Positions 56,030 through 64,000 of a stretch of 64,000 bases of DNA are shown one piece after another. The DNA is from Bradyrhizobium uaiense. GTDB lineage: Bacteria; Pseudomonadota; Alphaproteobacteria; Rhizobiales; Xanthobacteraceae. Below the pieces are notes generated by a model. The model was not told the DNA's origin and searched no databases. It saw only the letters and a program-made list of their open reading frames with translations. A program made the position numbers and the translations under genes. Within the stretch, counting starts at the first letter, position 1. Each line of letters starts with the position of its first letter. Location: the NCBI RefSeq assembly GCF_010811875.1, contig NZ_VKHP01000011.1, positions 17,707 through 81,706 on the forward strand. Reading direction: 5' to 3'.

Positions 56030-56911
56030 TTAAGACGTAGCCGAGAAGCGGCTCTGCTCGCACTCGTGGCTCGTGATCGTTGGTTCGGCTTGCCGGATGA
56101 ACGCCAACAGATCCGCGTTGATCGTCTCGGCTTGTGTAGTCGGCATTCCGTGCGGAAAACCCTTGTAGGTCTTCAGCGTGCCGTTCTTCAAGAGCTTTGC
56201 CGACAGCGGTCCGGAGTCGGCATAAGGCACGATCTGATCGTCGTCGCCATGCATGACAAGCACGGGCACGGTGATCATCTTCAGGTCCTCGGTGAAGTCG
56301 GTCTGTGAGAAAGCGACGATGCCATCGTAGTGCGCTTTCGCACCGCCCATCATGCCCTGCCGCCACCAGTTCTCGATCACGGCTTCCGAAGGCTTGGTGT
56401 TGGGCCGGTTGTAGCCATAGAATGGACCGGCTGCGAGATCGCGATAGAATTGGGTGCGGCTCGCCGCAAGCTGCGCCTGCAGGCCGTCGAAGACGGATTT
56501 GGGCAAGCCACCCGGGTTAGCCGGCGTCTGCACCATCAAAGGTGGCACGGAGCTGATGAGCACCGCCTTCGCCACCCGGCTCTCGCCGTGGCGGGCGATA
56601 TAATGCGCCACCTCGCCGCCGCCGGTGGAGTGGCCGACATGCACAGCATTCTTCACGTCGAGATGCGCTATCACCGCCGCGAGGTCGTCAGCATAATGGT
56701 CCATGTCATGCCCGTGAGCCACCTGGCTCGAACGGCCGTGGCCACGGCGGTCGTGGGCGATCACGCGATAGCCGTGATTGAGGAAGAACAGCATCTGTGC
56801 ATCCCAATCGTCAGATGAGAGCGGCCAGCCATGGCTAAAGACGATCGGTTGGCCGGAGCCCCAATCCTTGTAAAAAATTTCGACGCCATCGTTGGTCTTA
56901 ATGAAAGACAT
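56030..56911 (-). CDS. Alpha/beta hydrolase, cofactor-free haloperoxidase-like
   Basis: 293 residues behind GAGGGAAAGC. Landmarks: [13 protein letters not shown] oxyanion loop, [14 protein letters not shown], nucleophile elbow [12 protein letters not shown] with Ser, Asp in [12 protein letters not shown], and His in [12 protein letters not shown]. These are typical of chloroperoxidase/arylesterase-type hydrolases, so perhydrolase or esterase activity is likely. The C-terminus has a 20-residue tail beyond the family's normal end. Confidence 0.9.
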   Translation of the reverse strand: MSFIKTNDGVEIFYKDWGSGQPIVFSHGWPLSSDDWDAQMLFFLNHGYRVIAHDRRGHGRSSQVAHGHDMDHYADDLAAVIAHLDVKNAVHVGHSTGGGEVAHYIARHGESRVAKAVLISSVPPLMVQTPANPGGLPKSVFDGLQAQLAASRTQFYRDLAAGPFYGYNRPNTKPSEAVIENWWRQGMMGGAKAHYDGIVAFSQTDFTEDLKMITVPVLVMHGDDDQIVPYADSGPLSAKLLKNGTLKTYKGFPHGMPTTQAETINADLLAFIRQAEPTITSHECEQSRFSATS

Positions 56912-57325
56912 GCTTTCCCTCGTGTTGGGCGCGAATGAGCCCCTGCTGGTCCGGTTAGCGAGCCATTACCTTCGCGCACAAAGCGCGAAGTTGCGCGTTG
57001 AATGGTGTTAGGTGCCGTGTACTGTTGTGAACCAGGCGAGCGCACCGCACGCTGGCGTCGATGCAGATATCCATAGCGTTGCATAAGCCAGACCGGCGGT
57101 GTCCCAGGGCTTGTAAGGCAATACGTCAGCCTATGAACACCCGTCTGGGTCTAAGCTCTTCGTATGAATCCCATGACTCCTTTTGCTGCCGGGCGTTTAC
57201 CTACGTTCAATTGAGCCGTTCATCTTGATGGCCTTAGGCTACATGCGTCGGCGAAAATGTAGATCTTTGAAGAGTGAACAAGAGTTTTGGCTGGACAGCG
57301 TCAATAGCAGCAAAAGGAGATCGCA
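56912..57325. other. Divergent intergenic region
   Basis: About 410 bases between the hydrolase (minus) and the small zinc-finger-like gene (plus). No gene seen; it should hold both promoters. Confidence 0.45.
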
Positions 57326-57535
57326 ATGCAAAACTCCTGCGAAAGCATCAGTCATGGCAGAGGCGCGCGATGCGCAGTTTGTGACGGAAAGTTCGGACTG
57401 ATCCGACACTACTCGTGGCGAACTCCTCTTTGTTCCCAAAAGTGCGTCGATCGCTTCAAAGCTCGCCGCGCAGGTGATGCCAGTTGGCTGGCCTGGCTCC
57501 AAGTCATCCTAAACCAACCGCCGAGAACAGCGTGA
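57326..57535 (+). CDS. Small protein with paired Cys motif
   Basis: 69 residues behind AAAGGAGATCG. CAVCDGKFGLIRHYSWRTPL and CSQKC form a CxxC-x18-CxxxC arrangement that suggests a zinc ribbon or treble-clef knuckle. It is the first gene of a run of small genes to 58003. Similar short proteins occur in Bradyrhizobium, but no function is known to me. Confidence 0.65.
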   Translation: MQNSCESISHGRGARCAVCDGKFGLIRHYSWRTPLCSQKCVDRFKARRAGDASWLAWLQVILNQPPRTA

Positions 57536-57542
57536 GGCCACT

Positions 57543-57773
57543 ATGACGTTCCAGATATCACAACGAGGCAAGCAATACCTCAAGACGGCGCAGACTTTGC
57601 TTCGTGCTGCCAGGTCGATGACTGACCAAGCGATCGCTGATCAGCTTAAGGCCCTTGCCGACGACTACGAGCGGCGAGCGGAGAAAGCTTCGCTTGTTGA
57701 TGCGGCCAAGGCATTGGCACGATCGGCTGCTGATACAGAAAGCGAAGCAGTGTTTGAGAGAGGCTGGACATGA
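57543..57773 (+). CDS. Small helical protein, unknown
   Basis: 76 residues, 7 bases after the Cys-motif gene. It is predicted to be mostly helical: QYLKTAQTLLRAARSMTDQA then QLKALADDYERRAEKASL, as in many short stress-related Bradyrhizobium proteins. The stop TGA is shared with the next start (ATGA). Confidence 0.6.
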   Translation: MTFQISQRGKQYLKTAQTLLRAARSMTDQAIADQLKALADDYERRAEKASLVDAAKALARSAADTESEAVFERGWT

Positions 57774-58003
57774 CCCACGTGTACTTCCACTGCTCTAACA
57801 ACAGACAGATGTTGGTCGATCGATGTGGTGCATTGGTGGGCGACCTCACGGAGGCTCGTGATCACGCCGCTTGTGTTGTGCGATCCCTCACAACGGCGCG
57901 CAACCTCGAAGATTGGCGCGACTGGATCTTGCACGTCAACGACGATCTTGGTGATGAGCTATTCGTCGTTCCCTTTGTATTCGTACTCGGTAAGCCTCAT
58001 TAG
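57770..58003 (+). CDS. DUF6894-like small protein
   Basis: 77 residues with an ATGA overlap to the gene before. VYFHCSNNRQMLVDRCGALV, then DLTEARDHAACVVRSL and a Trp/Val-rich end match the DUF6894 layout (YFxxxx-D-x-G-xxxxDLxxARxxA...W-xVxVxD). Function unknown. Confidence 0.7.
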   Translation: MTHVYFHCSNNRQMLVDRCGALVGDLTEARDHAACVVRSLTTARNLEDWRDWILHVNDDLGDELFVVPFVFVLGKPH

Positions 58004-58207
58004 GGATGGGACGCTCGTGGATCAAAAGCTAATGACACCGCTTCTTTGGAAGTGAAGGATATCGTGAGAAACCGAGCAAGCTCATCCTAGGTCGAGCAAT
58101 ACTTGAAGGAGCGGTCGAGTGAGCGTCATCGGCGCTTACCTTCTGGTTACCGCCGGGCTCAACGATTGCGGCGATAGACTGTCATCTAACCAAAGCGAGG
58201 CACGAGG

Positions 58208-58396
58208 ATGGGCGGGGTGATTTTGTTTGTTTCGAAATCTGAGCGCGAGCGGGTTCGGCTAATTCGAGAGGCGCGCGCGATATATGAAAGCATCTTCCCT
58301 GCGGAGGATCGTATCAGTGAGCCGAAGAGCGGGACGTTAGACGGGCATGCGGACCGTGGCGTGGATGAGTACCACAGGAATGGAGTCCACTCATGA
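58208..58396 (+). CDS. Small hypothetical protein
   Basis: 62 residues; a GAGG-containing site precedes ATG 58208. Charged helical stretch SERERVRLIREARAIYESIF. Overlaps the next gene by ATGA. No family recognised. Confidence 0.45.
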   Translation: MGGVILFVSKSERERVRLIREARAIYESIFPAEDRISEPKSGTLDGHADRGVDEYHRNGVHS

Positions 58397-58602
58397 TAAG
58401 AATTGTCGCAGTGCTCTGCAGCCTTGTCTCCCCGACAAGTTGTCGTGAGCAGACCGTAACGACCTCCGAATTTGCTGACGTCTCACTGCAGTCGTGCCTG
58501 ATGGGCGCGCCGGAGCTTGCCGATTGGATGAAACAGTATCCAGCCGAGCGCCTGGCGGCGTGGCGCTGTGTGATCGGCAACCAAGTCAGTAGGGGAGCTT
58601 AG
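58393..58602 (+). CDS. Small exported protein, unknown
   Basis: 69 residues, overlapping the previous stop by ATGA. A short N-terminal hydrophobic segment (MIRIVAVLCSLVSPTSC) could be a weak signal. The mature part holds two conserved-looking Cys (SLQSCLMGAPELADWMKQYP and AAWRCVIGN). Bradyrhizobium-type small proteins with this ending exist; role unknown. Confidence 0.5.
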   Translation: MIRIVAVLCSLVSPTSCREQTVTTSEFADVSLQSCLMGAPELADWMKQYPAERLAAWRCVIGNQVSRGA

Positions 58603-58925
58603 GGCGGGGAGCGGAACACTCCTCAGGGCGAATGTGGTCGATGCACCGATATTTCGTTCGCCACGATTTGCAGAGATTTGCACCTGCCGCACCGCACTGA
58701 CGTCCCTTGTCGGGTACCAATTTGCCTCGCGGAGGCAGCTAGGTTCGCAAGTGCTTGGCCCCGGCGCCCCCTCCCTTCGCCGTGGCCCCGCGGCCGGTCC
58801 TTCCCCCGAGGACCGGCCGCCCTTTCAGGACCTGATAGCCGACCGAGTTGGATTGAATGGGCACGGCGGCTTGTGGACCTGGGAAGTCCAATCGTTGAGT
58901 ACAAGCCGGCCGGAGATTTCGAGTC
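58603..58925. other. Upstream region of hemA
   Basis: About 320 bases with no gene. GC-rich CGGCCGG/CCGGCCG pairing (58790-58815) may form a hairpin. I see no clear FNR/FixK-type TTGAT-N4-ATCAA box. Confidence 0.4.
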
Positions 58926-60155
58926 ATGACCTATGATCACTTCTTTGCCTCCGCACTCGCTCGCCTGCATAGCGAACGGCGCTACCGCGTGTTTGCCGAT
59001 CTCGAGCGCATTGCCGGGCGTTTTCCGCATGCGATATGGCACTCTCCCGACGGCACGCGCCCGGTCGTGATCTGGTGCTCGAACGATTACCTTGGCATGG
59101 GCCAGCATCCAAAGGTGATCGGCGCGATGGTCGAAACCGCGACCCGGATGGGCGCAGGCGCAGGTGGTACCCGCAACATCTCTGGAACCAATCATCCGTT
59201 GGTCGAACTGGAGCGGGAGCTTGCGGACCTGCACGGAAAGGAAGCGGCGCTGGTGTTCACCTCCGGGTACGTGTCCAACGAAACCGGCATCGCAACGATC
59301 GCCAAGCTGCTCCCAAACTGCTTGATCCTCTCCGACGCGTGGAACCACAATTCGATGATCGAGGGCGTGCACCGTGCGGGCGTGGAAAAGAAAATCTGGT
59401 GTCACAACGACGTCAGTCATCTCGAAGATTTGCTGGCAGCTGCGGCACCCGATCGCCCGAAGCTGATCGTATTCGAGGCCCTCTACTCGATGGACGGCGA
59501 TGTCGCGCCGGTGAACCGCATCTGCGATCTCGCAGAGCGCTACGGTGCCATGACGTATATCGACGAGGTCCATTCGGCCGGCATGTACGGTCCCGCGGGC
59601 GCGGGCATTGCCGCGCGAGAGGGGGTCCTTGACCGCATCGACGTGGTCGAGGGGACGCTGGCGAAGGCGTTCGGCTGCCTCGGCGGCTACATTGCGGGAA
59701 GTGCCGACGTCATCGACGCAGTACGCTCTTATGCACCGGGATTTATTTTCACGACCGCGCTGCCGCCAGCGATCTGCGCCGCCGCGACCGCGGCAATCCG
59801 GCACCTCAAGACGTCACAATGGGAGCGCGACCGTCATCAGGACCGCGCGGCGCGGGTCAAGGGTGTGCTCAACGCCGCCGGCCTTCCGGTGATGCCCAGC
59901 GAGACACACATTGTGCCAGTCATGGTGGGTGATCCGGTGAAGTGCAAGGAAGCCAGCGACCTGCTGCTCGCTGAGCATGGCATCTACGTCCAGCCGATCA
60001 ACTATCCGACCGTCCCGCGCGGCACCGAGCGGTTGCGCATCACGCCGACGCCCTACCATGATGACGTGCTCATCGATGCGCTCGCCGAAGCGCTGATCGA
60101 TATCTCGGGGCGTCTCGGGCTACCGCTTCGGCATCGCGCGCTCGCAGCGGAGTAG
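58926..60155 (+). CDS. hemA: 5-aminolevulinate synthase
   Basis: 409 residues. PLP-dependent alpha-oxoamine synthase of the ALAS type: [65 protein letters not shown], and the PLP-Lys in [16 protein letters not shown]. It condenses glycine with succinyl-CoA to 5-aminolevulinate, the first step of haem synthesis in alphaproteobacteria. As island cargo alongside a bd oxidase, it may raise haem supply, though the two lie about 14 kb apart. A ribosome site GGAG lies about 11 bases before the start. Confidence 0.96.
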   Translation: MTYDHFFASALARLHSERRYRVFADLERIAGRFPHAIWHSPDGTRPVVIWCSNDYLGMGQHPKVIGAMVETATRMGAGAGGTRNISGTNHPLVELERELADLHGKEAALVFTSGYVSNETGIATIAKLLPNCLILSDAWNHNSMIEGVHRAGVEKKIWCHNDVSHLEDLLAAAAPDRPKLIVFEALYSMDGDVAPVNRICDLAERYGAMTYIDEVHSAGMYGPAGAGIAAREGVLDRIDVVEGTLAKAFGCLGGYIAGSADVIDAVRSYAPGFIFTTALPPAICAAATAAIRHLKTSQWERDRHQDRAARVKGVLNAAGLPVMPSETHIVPVMVGDPVKCKEASDLLLAEHGIYVQPINYPTVPRGTERLRITPTPYHDDVLIDALAEALIDISGRLGLPLRHRALAAE

Positions 60156-60202
60156 GTGCATAGCGGGGCATTAGAGGTTCGTTTGTTCCCCGCCCCAGCG
60201 TC

Positions 60203-60248
60203 GTCAACCGCGCGGAGATTTCGTGTCAACCTGTCAACCGTGTCAACC
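60203..60248 (+). repeat. GTCAACC iteron-like direct repeats
   Basis: GTCAACC occurs at 60203-60209, 60225-60231, 60233-60239 and 60242-60248; the last three are spaced 8 and 9 bases apart (start to start) as GTCAACCTGTCAACCG and GTGTCAACC. AT-rich DNA follows 220 bases to the right. Such arrays next to a P4-type primase gene are candidate initiator-binding sites. Confidence 0.6.
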
Positions 60249-60660
60249 CAGATCTCAAGATCTGCGACTAGTGACATTTCGGGGCGCGCTTGCTCCGTAA
60301 GGGGCGGGGAAGGAAGGACCCGCGCAGCATGGACCCAAAGGTCCACAATGCGTCAGCTTTCGATCCATAACAAGACGCGATCGAGCAGCGACGGAGATGG
60401 CTAAAGCCACAGCGACGATTCGCGAAGCTTCTACGCCATTTCGGTCGAAAACCCTCGCTGGTCTATCCTATTGAAATAAATACCTCTTATCTAAATAGCT
60501 TAAGGAAGGAGAAGGTTGAGATAGTTTTGATTGTCACGTAGAGAGCTTGTGAAAGCAGCCTAATCGCCGAAATTTTGATCTCGTTTAAATATATAGCGGG
60601 CGAACTGTCGTACCTTCGCCGGCAGATCGAAATGTCATTTAGCTAGTGGCTTGTCTGTAT

Positions 60661-60686
60661 GCCGAGGGTTCTGCGCAACCCTCGGC
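60661..60686 (-). terminator. Terminator of the primase gene
   Basis: GCCGAGGGTT / AACCCTCGGC is a perfect 10-bp stem with a 6-base loop (extendable to 13 pairs), 25 bases after the primase stop on the minus strand. Confidence 0.7.
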
Positions 60687-60710
60687 GTACTATCGCTCAT
60701 TGTCGAGGTG

Positions 60711-62726
60711 CTAAACCGGAACCACGTCGTCGAGAGGATCAGCGCGGTTGCTTCCATTCATTTCCGCGCGTGGGCGATCGTCACGGAGCTTGACATTGAG
60801 ATAGAAGCGCAACCGTTTGGAATCATCCCGTTCGAAGTGCCTTTTCAAGTCTCGGCCGAACTTAGTCTCAAAGACCGGCGATTTTGAGTTAGCATGACAC
60901 CACTCCAGGAAAGCCTGATACATCGGACGCGCCTGCACTTTCGAACCGTCGACCCTTTCGAGGCAGTCCTCCGCAAACTGCATCACGATATCCATCTCTT
61001 TGCGATAGTCGGCTGTCGCGGCGGCAACGCTCGGAGCGACGTAGAGCCCGTTCTGAAGGAAGTCCAGAGCCCCCTCGCACAGCCAATTCAGGATGCCGGG
61101 AGCATCCTTAAGCATTTCGCCGACCATCTCTTCGGGATCTCGCATATCCTTTTCAGCAATCTGAACTGGCCACTTCAACAGCAGCATTCGGCGCCAGATG
61201 CCATTAGAGGTGTCAGTAATCTTTGGCAGACCGTTACCGCTCATGTGCGGCTTCGCCCGCGGCATGAAGTCAACGAACCCCTTGAACAACGTTCGAACAG
61301 GGATTTCCTCGCTGCCGGTCAGCTTCTTAACAAGCTCAGATTGAAGCGGTTTGCCTTCGGGCAATTCCAACACTCGCACCATCCGCTTGCCGAAAAGGCG
61401 AATGAGATCTGGCGACGCTCCGCCGGCACTTCGCTCGCCTTGTCCGATGATAGACTCGGTTGGCAACCCGACAGCAAAGCTCTTCCCCAACAACCTCATG
61501 AGCAATTCAAGATAGACACTCTTCCCGTTTGCGCCTTCTCCGTAATGAAACATGAACCGTTGCAGTGGCACGCCCAAAATGCTGATGCCGGAAAATTGCT
61601 GCAAGGTGCGACGCGCCTCCGGATCCGGCATCATTTTTTCAATCCAACTCTCGAAGAATGGAGCTCGGGCGGATTGATCGTACATCACGGGAACCAATGC
61701 CGTGATATAATCAGACTTTCGATGCCCTTTTCGCGCGCGGATTCGGCAGATCGTGCGGGTTGACTTATCGTCCGGGCACTCAAGGTCGTTCTCTTGGACA
61801 AATGCCAAGGTGTGGCTGAGTGTGGCCACGGAAAGTGCGCTGGCGTTGAACTCCTCGGCAGGCTTCCGCCACCTGGGTGCGCCGCATTCCAGCATTGCTT
61901 TAAGACGAGAAGCATTCTTGGAAATGACACCAAACCTTTTATGAGCTGCCTTCCGCGCCGCGAAGGAACGTTGGGCGGCTTTTCCCGACTTCACAGCTTC
62001 GTGCAGTGTTTTTGCCGATGTCTCATCATGATCCCGCGTACCGTTGAGGTCAGATGCAGCTTTTGAGCCGGCGTCGATAGCCTTTTGTTCGACTTCTGTA
62101 GGTCGAAGGAGATCGGCCTCAAGCTGGATAAAGTCTCCGACCGCTTGGGCCATCATCCAAGCGTTTGCCTCCCCGTTATCGATGTCCCAATGTCGTCCCG
62201 ACCAAGCCAATTTGTCCCCGCCGGGGATGCCAGCGGCTTGCATGATCAGCAACTCGTTCGGAAAATAAGCTTCGAGACGCTTGGCATTATCGGTATCTGA
62301 CTGGTCCAGCAGCGAACATGCCGCGAGGGTCTCCCGACCTGGACCCTTCAACTTGGGGGGGCTCGGGGGATTTCCAAGCGCGGGCGTGTCAGTCGTGACA
62401 CTGGTCGAATCGTCGCCCAGGTTGGGCGGCATCGACGTCAGCCACTCAGGTGGATCTTCGATCGGAGCTTCCCATTTTTCGGCGGTCCAATCGTTCGACG
62501 CGTTGAAGTCATCATCGATAGGGAATGGCGGCTCGTGGCCAAAGTCATGAATCGCATCGGACGCGACCAAGTAGACCATTTCGTCACCGTAATCGATCAT
62601 ATCGGCGATGCGTGTTGGATCGATGCCGCTATTGAGCCAATCGTTGAAGTCCTGCCCCTTGCGATCGTTGGCACGAACGTGTTTCTCGGTGGGCCCGCAG
62701 AGACCACCGTTTGTTGTTTGAGTCAT
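60711..62726 (-). CDS. P4-type phage/plasmid DNA primase-helicase
   Basis: 671 residues. N-terminal 150 residues are low-complexity and Pro/Asp-rich. From about residue 290 there is a D5-N/DUF5906-like region, and the SF3-type helicase has Walker A FHYGEGANGKSVYLELL near residue 390, ELPEGKPLQSELVKKLTGSE (Walker B/motif region) and NGIWRRMLLLKWP with the SF3 Arg. These features define the phage P4 alpha/D5 family, which replicates satellites and integrative elements. No separate primase catalytic motif is obvious. It points away from the right attachment repeat. The iteron-like repeats behind its end may be its origin. Confidence 0.9.
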   Translation of the reverse strand: MTQTTNGGLCGPTEKHVRANDRKGQDFNDWLNSGIDPTRIADMIDYGDEMVYLVASDAIHDFGHEPPFPIDDDFNASNDWTAEKWEAPIEDPPEWLTSMPPNLGDDSTSVTTDTPALGNPPSPPKLKGPGRETLAACSLLDQSDTDNAKRLEAYFPNELLIMQAAGIPGGDKLAWSGRHWDIDNGEANAWMMAQAVGDFIQLEADLLRPTEVEQKAIDAGSKAASDLNGTRDHDETSAKTLHEAVKSGKAAQRSFAARKAAHKRFGVISKNASRLKAMLECGAPRWRKPAEEFNASALSVATLSHTLAFVQENDLECPDDKSTRTICRIRARKGHRKSDYITALVPVMYDQSARAPFFESWIEKMMPDPEARRTLQQFSGISILGVPLQRFMFHYGEGANGKSVYLELLMRLLGKSFAVGLPTESIIGQGERSAGGASPDLIRLFGKRMVRVLELPEGKPLQSELVKKLTGSEEIPVRTLFKGFVDFMPRAKPHMSGNGLPKITDTSNGIWRRMLLLKWPVQIAEKDMRDPEEMVGEMLKDAPGILNWLCEGALDFLQNGLYVAPSVAAATADYRKEMDIVMQFAEDCLERVDGSKVQARPMYQAFLEWCHANSKSPVFETKFGRDLKRHFERDDSKRLRFYLNVKLRDDRPRAEMNGSNRADPLDDVVPV

Positions 62727-62862
62727 TTGAAATTCCAGCTTGTCGAGGCGAGCTCGTGTGGCGTCGCCGGTGAGACAGTGGGCTCAGAAAACGTAACAAA
62801 TCCCTAGATTCGTTTTCTGTCCCACCTCGGGGTAAGCGATTGATCTATATGAGGACTTGCAG

Positions 62863-62879
62863 TCCCCTAGGGAGCGCCA
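62863..62879 (+). repeat. Right attachment core (attR) of element 2
   Basis: TCCCCTAGGGAGCGCCA is identical to 15901-15917; the next bases (NCGGC) also match after one mismatch. On the left of the core the tRNA T-loop seen at 15.9 kb is not present (TTGCAG instead of TTCGAT), so this copy contains only the core. Confidence 0.78.
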
Positions 62880-62979
62880 GCGGCTCTAGAAGCGCTGATG
62901 GATCAAAAACATCCTGCAAATCATGGCTTTGTCTGCTGTCGGGTGGTAGCAGAGAGTAGTAGCTTTGACGCGCGCGCTG

Positions 62980-64000
62980 ATGGGACTGATCAAGGACAGA
63001 CACGGGACTTACTACGCTCAGCGCAAGGTGCCGGAACGCCTGCAGGAGGCCGTTGCGCGTGTGCTCAATTCCGGCCGGGACCGCCAAGTCTTCCTCAAGA
63101 AATCGCTCGGCACCAAGAAGCTCAAGGACGCGAACGTAGCTGCCACGCACGTCTTGGCTGATTTCGACCGAACATTTGCCGCTGCCGAGGAGCTGCTCAA
63201 GAGGCGTCCCGTCATTCCCTCACTGACCGATGGCCAGATCAAGCGCATGGCCGAAAGCTTCTACGCCAGCATGTTGGCGAACGACGAAGAGGAGCGCCAA
63301 GAGGGAACTGGATCGGAGGCAATCTTCCAGAGCGTTGCGGAGCAGCTCACTGCTGTAGGGATTGAATATCGAACACCGTTTGCCGTGGGTGCCCTGCCCG
63401 AGGCTGGCTTGTCGGACCGCGAAATCACCAAGCGGAGCGATACGCTCGAACACCAGCTAGCGGTTGTCCCTAAGGCCCTAGCCCGGGGCGATATCACGGT
63501 TATCCGCGAGGAACTGGATGAGCTGTTGCTGGCGTTCCAACTCAACGTTGACCGCAAGAGTGTCTCGTATCGAAAGCTGGGCATGGCGGTGCTAGCGGCC
63601 CGCGTGCGTGCACTCAAGGATATCGAAAAGCGCAATGCCGGCGAACCCATTGAGACACCGCAGTCGGCTTACGCCATCCCTGAGGGCCCCAAGGGCGAAC
63701 AGGGAGGTGGAGGTGGGCTAAGGGAAGCTTTCGAAGGCTGGAAGAAGGAGCGCGACAGGCCTGAGGGCACTGTTCACGAGTACGGCCGCGCCATCGAGAT
63801 GTTCATTCAGCTCCACGGCAATCTACCGCTCTTGGACATCCGTCGCTCTCATGCGCGGACGTTTCGCGAGGCGCTCCAGATGGTGCCCAAGACCCGCAGA
63901 GGGCCGCTTCTCAAGGCCTCACTTCCTGAGTTGGTGGAGCACGGTCGGAAGCATGCAGGCGGCCCGAAGGTTTCCGCAGGTACGGTGAACAAGCAGCTTG
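62980..64000 (+). CDS. Integrase N-terminal part (DUF6538-like), continues beyond window
   Basis: The frame is open from about 62965 to the window end; ATG 62980 (MGLIKDRHGTYYAQRKVPER) is the preferred start. A DUF6538-like N-terminus, KDRHGTYYAQRKVPERLQEA, is followed by a helical region and, at about residue 245, a SAM-like core-binding domain (FEGWKKERDRPEGTVHEYGR, then FIQLHGNLPLLDIRRSHART). The catalytic domain lies outside. It starts about 100 bases to the right of the attR core and points away from it, so it belongs to a neighbouring element that uses the same attachment site in tandem. Confidence 0.85.
   Translation, partial: MGLIKDRHGTYYAQRKVPERLQEAVARVLNSGRDRQVFLKKSLGTKKLKDANVAATHVLADFDRTFAAAEELLKRRPVIPSLTDGQIKRMAESFYASMLANDEEERQEGTGSEAIFQSVAEQLTAVGIEYRTPFAVGALPEAGLSDREITKRSDTLEHQLAVVPKALARGDITVIREELDELLLAFQLNVDRKSVSYRKLGMAVLAARVRALKDIEKRNAGEPIETPQSAYAIPEGPKGEQGGGGGLREAFEGWKKERDRPEGTVHEYGRAIEMFIQLHGNLPLLDIRRSHARTFREALQMVPKTRRGPLLKASLPELVEHGRKHAGGPKVSAGTVNKQL

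Larger units (their letters stand above)
60156..60710. other. Intergenic region with iteron-like repeats
   Basis: No gene seen. It holds GTCAACC repeats (60203-60248), an AT-rich stretch (60470-60600) unlike its surroundings, and a terminator before the primase gene. This looks like a replication-origin region of element 2. Confidence 0.5.
15901..62879. mobile_element. Integrative element of about 47 kb bounded by 17-bp direct repeats
   Basis: Exact 17-bp repeats derived from a tRNA 3' end lie at both ends. An integrase pointing into the left repeat, with an excisionase-like gene, and a P4-type primase/helicase at the right end supply integration and replication functions. No conjugation, capsid, packaging or terminase genes are visible, so the element would need help to transfer or is a remnant. 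The cargo includes a nucleotide-metabolism/conflict cassette, signalling genes, respiratory genes and efflux. It may be a composite of several insertions, because tRNA-fMet and other tRNA remnants lie inside it at 18.2-18.4 kb. Confidence 0.65.

Overview
The window looks like a chromosomal stretch of a Bradyrhizobium-type alphaproteobacterium. This is inferred from high G+C, GGAGG-type ribosome sites, TRAP transport, Spy/LTXXQ and DUF6894-like small proteins, FixJ-type regulators and alphaproteobacterial tRNAs. No species can be named from sequence alone. It reads as a tRNA-linked accessory region built from several integration events.

Left edge (1-2.26 kb): the 3' part of a TRAP large permease, a Spy/CpxP-like periplasmic protein and an intact tRNA-Lys(CTT). 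A first tyrosine integrase with an excisionase-like partner sits directly against the tRNA (2.5-3.8 kb).

Catabolic block (4.3-15.6 kb): an IclR regulator, two Tat-exported LigI-like amidohydrolases, an SMP-30 lactonase, a large FAD/Fe-S oxidase broken by one frameshift, two ACS-type MFS permeases, a DUF1932 dehydrogenase and an RraA-like aldolase. Two near-identical palindromes (GAAAC-RTC-GTTTC) lie in the two promoter regions and are probably the IclR operators. An identical 24-bp sequence, in the same orientation, lies on each side of the block.

Integrative element (about 15.9-62.88 kb): a 17-bp direct repeat, part of a tRNA 3' end, bounds about 47 kb. Integrase, excisionase-like protein and an unknown protein are at the left end; a P4-type primase/helicase with nearby iteron-like repeats is at the right. 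The cargo comprises: (a) a lower-G+C cassette of dUTPase, phosphoribosyltransferase-like protein, ORC/CDC6-like ATPase, CARF-like protein, N6-adenine methyltransferase and ThyX, the best candidate for an undescribed conflict or nucleotide-metabolism system; (b) a 2104-residue hybrid (pseudo)kinase/ATPase/histidine kinase with two response regulators; (c) a respiratory set of fumC, mqo, cydAB and, further right, hemA, mixed with cupins and an epoxide-hydrolase-like enzyme; (d) an FUSC/DUF1656/HlyD efflux operon and a ThrE-like exporter; (e) two winged-helix/STAND regulators, one truncated; (f) an SDR, a haloperoxidase-like hydrolase and several small proteins. Fragments of other genes (Ohr, tRNA-fMet, other tRNA ends) mark older rearrangements.

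Right edge (62.98 kb to end): the start of a third, DUF6538-like integrase immediately beyond the right repeat, suggesting a second element in tandem. All functional statements come from reading motifs by eye; no database search was run.
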